Of a stretch of 64,000 nt of DNA, positions 24,005 through 36,400 are shown one piece after another. The stretch is taken from contig BDSI01000006.1 of NCBI GenBank assembly GCA_003117195.1, positions 1,125,501 to 1,189,500 of the forward strand, given 5' to 3'. The notes below the pieces were generated by a model, which saw only the letters and a list, made by a program, of their open reading frames with translations, was not told the origin of the DNA and did not search any database. A program made the position numbers and the translations under genes. Positions within the stretch are counted from its first letter, which is position 1, and the number at the start of each line of letters is the position of its first letter. Origin of the DNA: Eudorina sp. 2006-703-Eu-15 (Eukaryota > Chlorophyta > Chlorophyceae > Chlamydomonadales > Volvocaceae).

Positions 24005-24525
24005 GGTTTAGGGGGTAGCACCTGGTATGGAGTGGCTGGACTGAATATCGTTGCAGGTGTGCACCTATGCATGGCAGTGTTTTGACTGTCCAGTTGTCTT
24101 GAGAGTTGGCCGTCGAAACATCTGGCCCCTGGCCTGGGTACTCACATGAGTGCTGGCTGGAAGCCGCTTAGGAAAGTTTGTTCGGCCTGGCAAAGGTGGA
24201 TGACGAGCGCATGTATGGTATGTGCGCGTTTTGTAACTGACGGTAGGTGTCTCACGCACTGTCTCACTGTCAGGCCGAATGACTGCTCTGCTACTGACGT
24301 CAGCTTTTCGGCTGGGATGTGGGCGGGGGGAAGGAGGAGCGGGGCGGCACATGGCAGGCCACAAGCTTGGCGAAGTAGAACTGATAAATAAACGTGACAG
24401 CGGATCCCAAAAGAGATCAACGGTGTATACCAGGGCACCTGATGCAAAGGCACACCACGTGCCGCAAAGCAAGGAGCTGGCAACCCCCTTCTCACTGCAC
24501 CGGCTATCACAACAGGGCGGAGTTA

Positions 24526-26263
24526 GGTAGCGGCCACAGATCAGGGCTCAGGGCGCGCCCTGAGAAAATTCAGGGCTCAGGGCGCGCCTCAGTCAAGGCG
24601 CGCCCTGACCCCCAAAACCGGGATGCAAGGGGGCACGTCTTGTCCTGTAATACAGGCTGTCCTGGTAACGGTATTTGCGTGTGGGGGCCTGAGACCGCGT
24701 GTGGGGGCCTGAGACATGAGCCGCTGGAGCTCGCTGACCACCTGGGTGACGACCGCTTCAGAAGGGCAGGGCTCGGCGTCAGCGGCTTGGTGGTGGCACC
24801 AAACGGCCCAGAGCCAGGTGGCCCGAAGGGCGGTCCAGAGGGTTTGGAGACCCAGGCTGGTAGGGTACTGGCCCCAGGCGGCGGCCCTGTCTCCCATGTC
24901 GTGAGGTTTCGGCTTGCAATTAGCGCATGCGGGAATGTCGTACAGTGACTGCCAGTCCGGTCTGCTTTGGGTGCGGGCGTGCTTTTGCTTGCGGGCCATT
25001 AGGGTTGCTTTCAGGCCTCTATGTTGCCACATCCCGGACTGTCTTTGCTTGGGCACTCATGCACATTACTACATACATGGGTGGATCGAGAATGTTGTCG
25101 GGCTTTGCCAAAGAGGGTTTGCCGTGGGGCTTTGTTGCCGTAGCGGATGGAGACTATCTCGGCTTACTGACTGTAAGGAGCAGTAAGCCATTTTCTTGAC
25201 TTCGGAGGGGGCGTCCTGTCCTTCGCGTATGGGAGGTTGAGTGAGAGCCGTGCCGCAAGGAGCACTGCGCGAGAGTGCCTTAGGGCACGCTACCACCCAA
25301 CGGGGCCAGGCGGGCAAGAAAACCCGTCATTGGCATGTAACAATTTAGGCCTCGCGGATCGTGTCTGGTTGCCAACGGCAGATCGCGCTTTTCAACATGT
25401 TCTGGGCCCCGCAGCTCCGCATTTGTGCTGTATGTACAGTGAGTGACAGACCGCATGACTGATCATGGAGCCGCCAGTGATAATGATTTCCAGCGAGCTC
25501 GTGTTCGCCAGTTGAAAATACGAGCTGTTACAATGTCGGCAGGATCCGTCGAATTCGTAATATTCAGTGGCGTTTATCTCCCTATTTTTCTTCAGTCGTT
25601 TCCATTGTGTCTCCTTATCCTGATTGGTATTCTGTGTGCTGCTTGATTACGATCAATGAGCCTCCTGGCTCGTCGTTACCAGCTCGCTTGCTTGAATGTA
25701 ACATATTCATCAACATCTACGATGAAACATACAATCCACACTTGCAACATACCGTAATCTGCAATGAAAGAGGCTATCCACATAGGTGCAGGTCGATGTT
25801 GAGGCAGGCCGAAGCGTTGCACGGATTAACGAAGACGCGAAAGTCAGCGTTGCCCGAATATATCCCAAAAGTTAAGTCGCAATTATTAAGAGCAACGAAG
25901 GTTTGCCCCTGCACCCTTGTCCTGGGGGTCGAAGCGCGCCCTGACCCCTGATTTGGGGCAGGCCGACCCGGACGCCAATAGATAATAAAAAGAAGCAAAT
26001 ACCGATACCAGGACAGCCGGTATTATAGGACAAGACGTGCCCACCTGCGTCCCAGTTTTGATTTGGGGCGGGTCGACCGGACGCCTGCAGGTCGCAGGGT
26101 CGGCCACCAGATAACCAAATAAAATAAAAACCGCTACCAGGACAGTCTGTAGTTACAGACCGGTTTCGGGGGTCAGGGCGCGCCCTGGCCGAGGCGCGCC
26201 CTGACCCCGGAAAAGATGTATTTTCTCAGGGCGCGCCCTGAGCCCTGATTTGTGGCCGCTGCC
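24526..26263. mobile_element. 1.74-kb terminal-inverted-repeat DNA transposon, probably non-autonomous
   Basis: The left end begins GGTAGCGGCCACAGATCAGG and the reverse complement of the right end begins GGCAGCGGCCACAAATCAGG. The inverted similarity continues for well over 100 bp through repeated CAGGGCGCGCCCTGA blocks. Both ends are flanked by TTA (24523-24525 and 26264-26266), a 3-bp target duplication of the TWA type typical of PIF/Harbinger elements. No DDE transposase frame is recognisable inside, so it is probably non-autonomous. The right subterminal region contains a direct duplication of about 110 bp (ATTTGGGGC... at 25951 and 26061). Confidence 0.8.
24589..25056 (-). pseudogene. Retroelement-like ORF fragment inside the TIR element
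   Basis: This minus-strand frame of about 155 codons includes LQTLWTALRATWLWAVWCHH followed by a helical segment and resembles the C-terminal tail found after reverse transcriptase in algal LINE elements. No catalytic reverse transcriptase motif (YxDD) is present, so at best it is a captured fragment. The resemblance is from memory of the family's look, not an alignment. Confidence 0.3.
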
Positions 26264-26266
26264 TTA

Positions 26267-27019
26267 CTGCAGGGCGTGGGGATCGCGACCTCCCACGCGC
26301 TGAGCTGCCGGTAGAGACGTGGATCACGGAAACAGTGATGTGATTAGTTATGCTTGTGCAACTCAGATACATCGGGCCGCTGGTCTAGCTAGCTCAGAGA
26401 ACGTTTAAAATCGTCCACACATACAGAGCCGAAAAGCGACGCTTACTGCACGTTTTCGACTGATAAGGACATACAAGGGCTGATCAGAACAAGCGCAGGC
26501 GTACGACCACGTATGTAGAATCCACCTGGTACATAATTACGTGCATAATTACCATATCGGTTGCATGTTGGAAGTGCGGTGAGATGGTGCGCAGGTAGAA
26601 AGTGCACCGGGTCCGGTCGTATTTTCTCTGCACCGGTTACACCGGTGTGCTAAAACCCACAGCAATGCACTGTATCAAATCTGATCGTGAATGTTTCGGA
26701 CCCAGCCAGCCCATTCGAGAATGACTAATGGTCGTGCGCATCTGCCGTCTGTATGGCGTCAGGACTCTCCTTTAACCAGAACCCGGGCCAGGGCACTTTC
26801 CCTGCAGAGCCTCTTCCCTCATAATCGTTTTGAGTGGAATACGGCGCTATGGGGAGACATGTATGCCGTTTTAGGCCTGATCTGACACTTAGTGCCGATC
26901 CGCACCTTCGTTGCTTGCAACAGACGATGGCCGATTTACAAAGGGTGATGTATGGTGCGTCTCTTGTACCAGGATTGTACTTTGGGCGTCCGGCTGGGCA
27001 AGAAGCAAGCTGAGGTTTT
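26267..27019. other. No feature recognised
   Basis: No exon, repeat or RNA gene is supported between the transposon and the chimeric duplication. A (+) frame at 26691-26885 has no recognisable content. Confidence 0.4.
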
Positions 27020-27147
27020 GGGAAAGACCGCGGTGCCAGCACCCTTGTAGTTGAGGACGGCATACCCGGCGGGCGCCCCGACACGGTACTGTATGTGGTG
27101 ATCCAGTAGTTGTCGGGGACCTGATTGGCAGCAGTCAGGAGCACGTC
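27020..27147 (-). pseudogene. Truncated copy of multicopper oxidase exon 8
   Basis: This 128-bp block repeats 35206-35333 of the multicopper oxidase gene in the same orientation. It still encodes recognisable pieces such as ANQVPDNYWIT on the minus strand but carries substitutions and a small insertion (GCAGCAGTCAGG instead of GCAGTCAGG) that break the frame. It ends abruptly 5 bp short of the exon 8 boundary and joins phosphatase sequence at 27148. Confidence 0.85.
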
Positions 27148-27749
27148 CTCATCCGCCCGCCACCATCGAGCGGATGCAACTCCTCGAACGCCATATGGCT
27201 TCGGCCGTCGATAACGTCGTCCTGGTCTCTCAGCACGCGATGTGGGTCACGGACACGTGCGTGACACTACTCGACTTACCGACCTACGTACCGACCGACC
27301 GGCCGACCCACCGACCTATAGGTCGTTGTACCGCCCCGTGGAGAAGGCTAAGGACGGCGGCGAATCCTGGGCGGCGCTCTGGAGGGGCCCGCCCCACGTC
27401 TTCTTTAGGCAAGCACGATCAGCAGCTGCACACGCACGCAACCGGCCTGGATACCGGCTGTATGTACGGCAGCCAGCTGACAGCGGCTGTGGTGCCGCCA
27501 CTGGCGGAGCTGCGGGCGCGCAGCCCGGGTTTCGTGTCCAAGATGCGGTGCGGCGAGGGGGTGACGAGGGAGGACCTCATGGTGGAGATCGTGGCCGTAC
27601 AGGCGGCGGAGGTGTACTCGCCGCCCACCGGGGCGGGGACAGGGCTGCGTGGGCGCGCGGGCGTGGCTGCGGGTGCGCCTGTTGTTGCTGCGGCTTGTGT
27701 TGCTGCTGTTAGCGGCGCTGCTGGAGATGCGGGGGAAGGAACGGCATGA
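27148..27749 (+). pseudogene. Partial degenerate copy of the ApaH-like phosphatase 3' end
   Basis: From 27148 the sequence follows 22225 onward: the last part of intron 3, the acceptor and exon 4, to about 27640. The block that encodes the metal-binding GHDARR in the parent (22495-22525) is shortened and rewritten to TTTAGGCAAGCACG, so the catalytic His is lost and the frame shifts. Downstream of the conserved SPPTGAG codons the copy diverges from the parent into an Ala/Val-rich tail. No upstream exons are present, so it cannot encode a phosphatase. Confidence 0.85.
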
Positions 27750-28163
27750 GGTGGATGTTTGGGGTTAGGGGGGCGAGGGGTACTTGATTCTCCACACCGA
27801 GTGGCCACAAAGCAATCGATGAATGGCAGGGCTTGGGTGGCCGGCGATTGCCATCTACAGGGTTGGTGACGTAGGTGGGGATTGCAGTGAAAACAGCCCA
27901 GACACAAATACTTACTAACGAGGCGAAGATGGATGCGACTGCCCGAAACGGTTGGGACCAAGGACCAGCCGTTACTTCTTGAAGTCGGAGTGCGTGAAGG
28001 GGCGCTTGCGGACTGATGCTGAGAGATTCCTACGACTCCGTACCACTCGGAGCGCTAGCGGCGGCAGCAGCGCATCCGGATGTGATATGTGTTCGATGAG
28101 CCGCTGCCACAATCACGATTTAAGTACGCGGACCTGCGGCGAGACCCTGCCCAGCCATGGCCA

Positions 28164-28632
28164 TCACGGTGTTGCGCGATCACTCGGACACGCCTCAGAA
28201 TTCGGCAACAAGTTCGGGAAGCCGTACAGGTACTGGACATTCCGTTGGGTGTCGGTGAGTTGGGGAGCTGTTATGCCGTCCGCACACACATGCTCTATTT
28301 GAAATTAGGGTCCAGCTCTGCCAGTGCACCGGCATCGATCGGCATTCCGTTGCTTGGGCGTGGGTGTCCTTGGAGACCTACCCCCAACCAGTTCTTGGCG
28401 ATGTCGATAGGTGCGTGGTTCGGTATGGCGAGGCGCGGAGCAGCAAAAGGAACCACGTTCCCATCCAGGGGGGAACCATCCAGAGGTGGAGATGCATATG
28501 ATGGTGCGGAAGGGCCGAGCGGGGCCTACACGACCACGGCCACGGGCTGAGATCTGACCTCACCCGGTGGCGACGGCTGTAAGCTTCGACCATCATGATA
28601 TCCTGACGCAACGCGTACTGGTTCAAATCCAT
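28164..28632 (-). CDS. Three-exon candidate gene or gene 3' end, unknown function
   Basis: Three minus-strand segments join in phase 0 and close with TGA. Segment 28632-28564 starts with ATG directly after TTACCAG, encodes MDLNQYALRQDIMMVEAY and ends at GTGAGG. Segment 28525-28382 is Pro-rich, ends NHAPIDIAKNWLG and has donor GTAGGT. Segment 28232-28164 starts YLYGFPNLLP. Together they give 93 residues. The weak point is the first intron, only 38 nt. Nothing in the product is recognised. Further exon-like stretches on the same strand lie upstream: 30099-30023 with a membrane helix FISWMLMIYSFAR, 29536-29201 with NDEPNWVANHP, and a stretch near 29145-29045 with ATRENQIRRRKSWRIDIG. This may therefore be the end of a larger membrane protein gene. 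Confidence 0.35.
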
Positions 28633-30451
28633 CTGGTAAGTGCCGAGCGAGGGGATGGCCAGGGGCCCGCAGGCACTTGCCCGACTCTGGCGATGGGATG
28701 GCGGACCGCCACCACACGACGCACAGGCCTTCCTCGCATCACAAGGGGCCGGCTTCTAACCAGCTCCAAGAAGTATGCAAACAGGCATTACACAAAGCAG
28801 GTCACGGGTAGAGAGTAGCGTGTCCGCCGCCTCCCGCGCAAGCAACAGCGTAACCACCCAGCATGCTCAGCAGGGTGTAATCAGTGCGGTAGTCGGTGAC
28901 TCACACGGCCTGCTTCGACCGGTCGCATGCAGGATTGTAGGGCCCTACCCGCCCAGAGCGGGTGAAGCACGCATACACTGATGAGGGCAGACGACATCCC
29001 CCTTAATTGCCTGGGACCCGGCCTCTCCATGCTTTCGATGTGGTTCGCTAACCACTATTCCTCCAATGGCCAACCCGATGTCGATCCGCCAACTCTTTCG
29101 GCGCCGAATCTGGTTCTCGCGGGTAGCGTCGGCCAGGGCTAGAAGGTAGGTACATGACAGCCTGCATGGGCCTTCAGGAGCCTCCACGCTGGTGTCTAGG
29201 TCACACGAGCAGCGTGTATCTCCGCAAACCTGGGCGAGCCCACGGGACAAGCTGGGCGCTCATCAGCATATCGAGTGAGGCAGCAATCGGGTCGAGGGAA
29301 CTGCGGCGCGCCAAGCTCGGTGGGGCGGAGACCGGATGTAAGACGCAAATGCTTACCGGATGGTTGGCAACCCAGTTGGGCTCATCATTTTGTGAGCGTC
29401 TGTACGGCTCTTTGCCGTACCGAATTACATCAAAGCACGGAAGCACACGGGAGGCGAGAGAACACGGCCCACCACGTGCAGGTTGCTGAGTCCGCATTTG
29501 TGACGTCCGTCGCTCATCCTCTACAAGTATTAGCATACAGCGGTGCAGAGGAACTGGTCGCCGCCGTCACCGACACATACACCCGCGCGTGCTACTACAA
29601 TAATTCGAAGGGCTTCTGTCCTCTGCATGGCACAGTCCTTCGACGGTCGCCAAGGACTATGCAGACACTCAAGCGCAGACACTGCTATCCAGCGCAGCTC
29701 GGCACACCAACGCTCCTGTCCCACAGTCCAGGTAGGTCAAGCACGCCTGGTGTGGCGGCCCACCTTCCGGCCAACTTACACGTCGGAGAGGTCAACGCTC
29801 AAACACGCACACGCATTAAGCCGTAATTGTATGTCCGAACGAGACTGTAAACGATGTCGAGCCATTTCAAAACCAAAATCGAGCGAGTTTTAATGTCGTG
29901 AAGGTCAACATGTCCCCTCGCAGTGCATGTTTGCATGTTTGGGATGCGAGAGCGAGCGCACGGTACCTACACACACCACTGTCGGCCATCGATTCGCGAA
30001 GCGCAGGATTGCCCCTCACCACTACTCCGAACGGGCAAACGAGTAGATCATAAGCATCCAGGAGATAAACGTTGAAGCGAAGTGAATTTGTGAATACATG
30101 TCACAAGTCGCGCGACTAGCTATGCGTGCCCCGCTGGCGGCATGCCGACACACCTGAAATCCAGCAGGCCGTTGCAGGATACGATTTCGCTGTCGTTCAG
30201 ATCCCTCAACCCCCGCGCATGCGCCGCGACCCTTTCCCAGGATCACAGTTGGCGATCAGAGTGCTACTCCAAGTGGTCACGAAGGGACATTGACCGCATT
30301 CGGCATTCGAGGCCTCCGAGCCGATAACCTACTGGCTGGCAGCAGCCGAGGCCGTCATTGTTGTTTTAGTGTGAAAACGGCGGCCCGCCCGCGCCTGCGC
30401 TGATCAGCTCGTCAGGTGCCGTGAGCGCTAGCTCATCATCCTCTCATCCCC
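28633..30451. other. Exon-like segments and probable 3' UTR of the multicopper oxidase
   Basis: The stretch next to 30451 should hold the oxidase 3' UTR; a minus-strand TGTAA occurs at 29780-29776. Several minus-strand frames here look protein-like (see the candidate at 28164-28632), but splice phases between them could not be reconciled. No gene is called with confidence. Confidence 0.3.
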
Positions 30452-33400
30452 TCAGTACAGAGGGGGCAGCTCCCAGCCCGACGCGCCCCACTTGTTGCGG
30501 AGGAAGGCCTTGTTGAAGGGCGCAAAATTGTACCTGAATGCATTTCATGGGGACGGCAGCGAGCGGGACCGTCGCCGTTGAGATATGGGCGACATCTGTG
30601 AAGTTCATCCATACATGTACTGTCCACTATCGACAGGCCATGCAACAGCCAAGACGCCAGGCACAGGACTGTCTATCCGACTTGCTGGCCGTCGCGTTTG
30701 ACCACCGCGACATTTCGTGCATCCCAAGAGCTACCACGCAAGGCATGCAGGCAGAGGTCGATACTGCTCAGCGACGTCCGGCAGGGACGGATCCAGCAGC
30801 CACAGGGGATGTGCGTTTCTGAAGCCACCGATACATGTTCTAGTTATGGCGCTGGGAATATCCAGTTGGCAATCAACGCCGCGTTAGTTGTGGCGCATGG
30901 GGAATTACAAACCACGCATGCAGGCGGATCCCAAGCCGCTCACGATGTTCGCAGAAATGGGGCGACTGCTGCGCACAACCGGTCACTCACAGGCAGGTCC
31001 TGGGGCAAGTCGGCATCTTGGCGGGAGGCGGCGCCAGATTGGCGATGTCTTCCACGAAGTAAAGCTGGTACGAACGAGGGGAGAGAAAAATGGAGAGGGA
31101 AAGACGGAGACAGGGCGTACGTGGCAGTGTAGAGACCATCTGGGTCAGCGAAGGGGGGACAACGCGACAGACTGCAGCAACTGTGGCGAGCCGCCTCCAG
31201 ATTCCACAACCTGTTTTCAATAAACCTTACTCCGCGGGCATCCATACCGCCTTGCCCTCCCCAGACTTGCCGAATAGGCCCCGTATCACTTGAGACGTCA
31301 ATGAGTATTCGTTGACCGAAGGCTGCGACGCAGCGTCTCTCAACGCGCGTGTTTCTTCGCATTGTTCTCCGGCAGCCCGCCTATTGAGTGCTGCACCAAA
31401 TCTGGAACACATCCCCTCTTTCTCTGTTTCTCACGTCTCTGGCGTCCACCCATGTTTGCCCGACCCACGACCACATCCATCGATTGCCCACGGCACAGCC
31501 GCCGCGCCTACCACACCGCTAGGAACCAGGTCAAGGCGCCGGATATGTAAATCACTCATGGCGTCCGTACCTGCTGGCCCATGAAGACGTGCGGCAGGAG
31601 ATGGCAATGGAATGGCCTGCGAGGCGGAAGCCACACGCGCGCGCGGTAGGGCCCGGCGTGCCACGTCAAATCGGGAAACCAAGCATGGAGCAGCGGTCGA
31701 GGCTGGGTAGCCGCAAGAGCCAGACTCCACAGCTTCCATCACACAACATGGTAAAGTCGTCGACAAAGTGAAATCATGCAAAACAAAGTGCGACGCGATG
31801 TGTGATGCGTGAAACCGTGCCTTAAACATCAGCACGGACGGGAATCAAGCACGTCATCAGAACGACGCGCGCCTCACTGACGTAATTAGTTGGGCCGCGC
31901 GCGCGGACGGAGCACAGAGGGTGGCGGTCCAATTGCAAACAGCGCGCGCGATGCATGCGGCCCTCACGCGCCTCGCCGCGCCTCACCAGACTCCCGGGTT
32001 GTTGGCACGGAAGCGGATGTAGGCCCAGCCGCCCTGGGGCACGGTGACTGTGTCCCGGTATGCAGGGTCCACCGTGTTCAGGACGGCGGAGGTGTTGTAG
32101 CTGCCGGTGCCGCGACCAAGGATCTGCGGCAACAACGGTGCAGCGAGGGGGCAGGGGTGCAGTTATTTGGTCCCGGCACCTGCCAGCAGCATCCGGTTGG
32201 GGAAGCCATGGCCCGCGTCAAGCCCGCGCTGGGTGCTGCGCGGTGGCCGACACATTAATGTGACAAGTACCGGACGTCGTCTCGATGACCGCCCCGCAGT
32301 CTATCTAGGGCACATACAGACGCCGGCGCGAATGCGGCTCCATGCGGGTGTATTGCAGCAGAACCCGGTAAACCCGCACCCACCCACCCAGAATCTGTGG
32401 CCATGCAGGTGCATCGGGTGCTGCTCCATGGCCACACGTGTGGAACCCACGCCGGGGCGGTAGTCACCGTTGTACGAGTTCGCCGGCATGTTGTTCACAA
32501 CCTGACAGGGAGGGAGGTCAACACCGGCGGGTGAGGAGGTGGACGGAGCGCGGAGGAGGGAGGTCAGCTGGCGGTAAACACTATTGCATGGACGCATGCC
32601 GTATGCCTGTCATTTCCAGGCTTATGAACATGTACCTGATGGAGGTTTGGGGTACTCAGAAAAACCGAAGACGGATATATACCCGTAAGGTGTAACCCCT
32701 GGCCAACCGTGGCCTTCTATTGAGACCAGGAAACGAGCGGGACGTCCCTGCGCTCAGCCCTGCACCCCGGAAAGGGCATGTCGAACCCCGCCCTTGCGCA
32801 CGGGGCCTGGGCTTCAGTCCCTCGCCCGCACCTCGAAAGGCAACAACTCGCGCTCTGACGCGATAACGACTGTGTGCCGCCGTCAGCTGTCCTCATCCCG
32901 AACGGAGCGACACGGCAATCGCTCCCTTCCGTCCACACGCATCACCACCAACCCTCCGGCCGCCCACACACCCACAGCGGCGGGTCTCTTCTCTAAACAC
33001 ACCCACCACATCCACGATTTCGCCGCCCTTGTTCTCCACGATGTGAAGTCCCACGGACGGGTACACGGGCACGGGGGTGACATTGTAGAAGAAGGCCCTG
33101 ACGGGGGACGGAGAGGGGGCCGGCGGCCAGCATATGCAAGAATTTGCTGGAGAGAAAAACAAGCAGTGGTGAGGCGGCTACGGCTGCCACTGATAATCCG
33201 CGGGGTCCACCGTAACAACACTAATAAAACAAGCAAGAATCGCACGCATGTGTTGCTTGGTACGGCCGTGCCACAATGCAACGCAACCACCACCCTACCG
33301 GATAGCTAATCGACATCACAAATACATCGCCCGGTTGGATTTCGAATGATTCCGTTTCTGCCGAGTATTTATAAGTATGATAGTCATGCAGTGCAGACGG

Positions 33401-36400
33401 CCAGGGTGATCGGGATGTGGGGACCCTTCGGCGACGCAGATAGGCGTGTGTCCAAAGCTGTCGAGGCCCTCCCGTAGCCCCCACCCCGCGCGCTACGGCA
33501 CAGCACATGAACACTACTCACGGCGCCTTGTCGGTGGCGTTCACGTAATTGACGCCCACGAAGGGACCACCGTTGGTGCCATTGACCTGCGACGCGCTGA
33601 CCGCCACCCTCTTCAGGTAGCGCGTGTCGCCCCTCAGCTTAAGCAGCAGCGAGGTGCAGGGCGGGTTCTTGGGCATGGCCACGTTGTTGAGGGCCCACCT
33701 GCGGCGCAGGGCGAGCGAGGCCAATGGACGACACGGTGCGCACAAGCAGATCGCGGAAAGTCAGTCGACAGCCATGGATGGATGGCAGCATTGCACCGCC
33801 GCCGCCTGACTCTCCAGCGGGAACCGGCGCAAAGAGCCGCAGGCGCAGGGATAGGACATATACCGGTCGCAGCATGAAGGTGAGGTGATGAGGGACGCCG
33901 GCCGCTATCCAGGGTAGGTTAGGCGACGGTGTACGTGCCGTACCTGAGTTGCCCGTTCGCGTAAATCAGCGGCTGCGACAGGTTGACCACCACGATCTTG
34001 GTGGGGGCCGGAGGGGGCGCCAGAGTGGTCTGCGGGGTACGGCCCGGTGGGAGGGCGCATGGACAGCAGGGGCGGACGGGGTTGGGGCAGACTTTGTTGC
34101 AAGTTCTACTTCTGACGAGTTGCAGCGTAATTGTTGGGGCACGTACATATGTACATTGCATTGTACCCACACCATATGTCTTTACATCCCTTGTTCCGTC
34201 CCGTGTCCCCCGCCCCGGGCGGGCCAAGTGAGCGCACTTTCGGGGATAGGTACGGTAGATAGCCACACACAGCTCGCGGCAAAAAATGCCGGCGTTTGCA
34301 TGCATGGACAGCCCAAATACGGCATTTCGGACAGCGCCACAGCCAAGACGCATCTCCCCACACCGCGTGTTTGGATTGACGTGACTCCCGGGACGTAACA
34401 CAAGATACTTTTCAATTTCATGACAACGCCACTACTATTAGGTATTCGGCAGGACCCTGCTGGGGCGGCGCTATACATCGTAATGCAGCCAAGCCGTGAA
34501 CCTCCGCGTTCCCTCTTGCGTTAGGGCAGTACGGAGGGACACGCGCGGCTTGGCGGTAGCACGGCGGCGCATCCATCCTGCGTCTTAACCCCGCGCTCAC
34601 CTCCCGCGGGGGCAGGTAAAGCTGCACTGCCGGGTCGGTGGACGGCGACAGCAGGACCGGAGACATCTTGACCTGAGGGGAGGGAGGCAAGCCCGAGAGG
34701 AAGGGATGCGGAAGGGCGAAGGAGGCATGCCGCAAGCCAAATCGTAAGCGGGTTGCGTTGGAGACGGGTCGCGCAAATAACCATTATTTGAACCCCGGAC
34801 CTTCAGTCCCGGGCCACGCCAGCAGCAGCGCGGCCCCTTACCAGCTTACTTGTTTTCATCGAAGGAGCAAGACGCACAGCAGACGGACGCGACACGCTTC
34901 TGCACATGTACGAACACAGTACGTCGCGATACGCTCCTACTCATGTCGGGGCTGCTGCTGCTGCTCGTGCTGCTGGCTTCAGGTTCCCCTGAGCAAGGCG
35001 CCACACGCCGCAACCCCATCTGCCGTCGCAGCGCCCGCACCCCCAACCAGTCCCCTCAACCCCCTCCGACGTGGACCCCCGCCCCGGTGCTACCGTACCA
35101 GGGACCCGCATTCGAACGGCAGTACGCGCGGCACGGAACACTCACAATGCTGTCCTCGGCGAAGTTCCAGGGGGTGATGCTAACTGGCTGCGGAGCGGGC
35201 GTGGTGGGAAAGACCGCGGTGCCGGCGCCCTTGTAGTTGAGGACCGCATACCCGGCGGGCGCCCCGACACGGTACTGCGGTGACACCGTGATCCAGTAGT
35301 TGTCGGGAACCTGGTTGGCAGTCAGGAGCACGTCAATCCTGTGGAACATGGGCGGGGCCGGGCGGGGCGTAGAAAAAAAAGATTGGTGAAGACGTACTGG
35401 CTGCGCGGACTGCCGATTGGGCGGGGAAGGGTAGGGTATACGAAATTGGTAGACAATTTCAAACTGCGCTGCTGCCAGAGCGACGGTTCGACCGGAGAAA
35501 ATTGGTACAGTACCGTAGATCGCCAGCGACGACGACGGTGTAGGCGTCGGTGTTGCCAAAACCAAGTTAGATGAGTCGGAACATGTAGGTAGTTCAACGC
35601 AGAATTCGGAGAGAATCGACCGGAGCCCTAGCTCCCAACGTCAACGAACAAGGTTGAAGTAAATTCAGAAAATTACTGCTGATGTGTAAATGTATTATAA
35701 AAGCAATTGGCTGCAGTGTCGGAAGCTGTTACTGGGGAAGGGTAGGGGTCAAGGAGGACAGGTAGGCGGAGGAGGGCAAGGGCTCTACGGATGCCATAAT
35801 CTCGGCAGTGGACTCACCATGGAAGCTTGTCATATGGGGGTTGTACGCAAATCCCGGTTCTGATCCCGGTGCAAATCCCGGTTTTGACCATTTGACCGTC
35901 ACCCAAACAAACCTGCTCTTCCCACACGGCGGCACCCGTAATTGCGGCCCCAGTTCGACACACCCAGCCACACGTCCTCATCACACCCTCTCACCGACCC
36001 CGCCCACCCACCTCTGGCCACTGTTGACGTCCACGCAGCGGGTGCTGTAGGGCGCCGTCGGGATCGCGTCCGCGGCAATGATGGTCACGTTGTGCGCGTC
36101 GAAGCACACCGTCATGTACACGAGGGTGGCCGCACTGATGAGGCGCAGGCGGTACGTCTTGCCCGCCTCCACAGTGAACTCGCTGTGGGTGCAACCTGCG
36201 CGTTGCCCCCGAGATCGAGCCGGGCACGTGGAGCGGCGCAGGCACAGCAGGATGCCGATGATTGACATCCTCACGTGTTCGCATACGGACTCGGACCACG
36301 AAACCATGTTCATCGAGCAGACCAGTGCGCAGGAAAAGCGACCTGACCGACCACCCGGTGGAGCACGAGGCCATTGCGTGGTCGTCCTTGAACCCGACTG

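Noticed and set aside
34787..34820. Hairpin with a GACTGAAGGTC loop resembling a tRNA-Phe anticodon arm
   Set aside because: The remaining cloverleaf cannot be built from flanking sequence; it is a simple inverted repeat.
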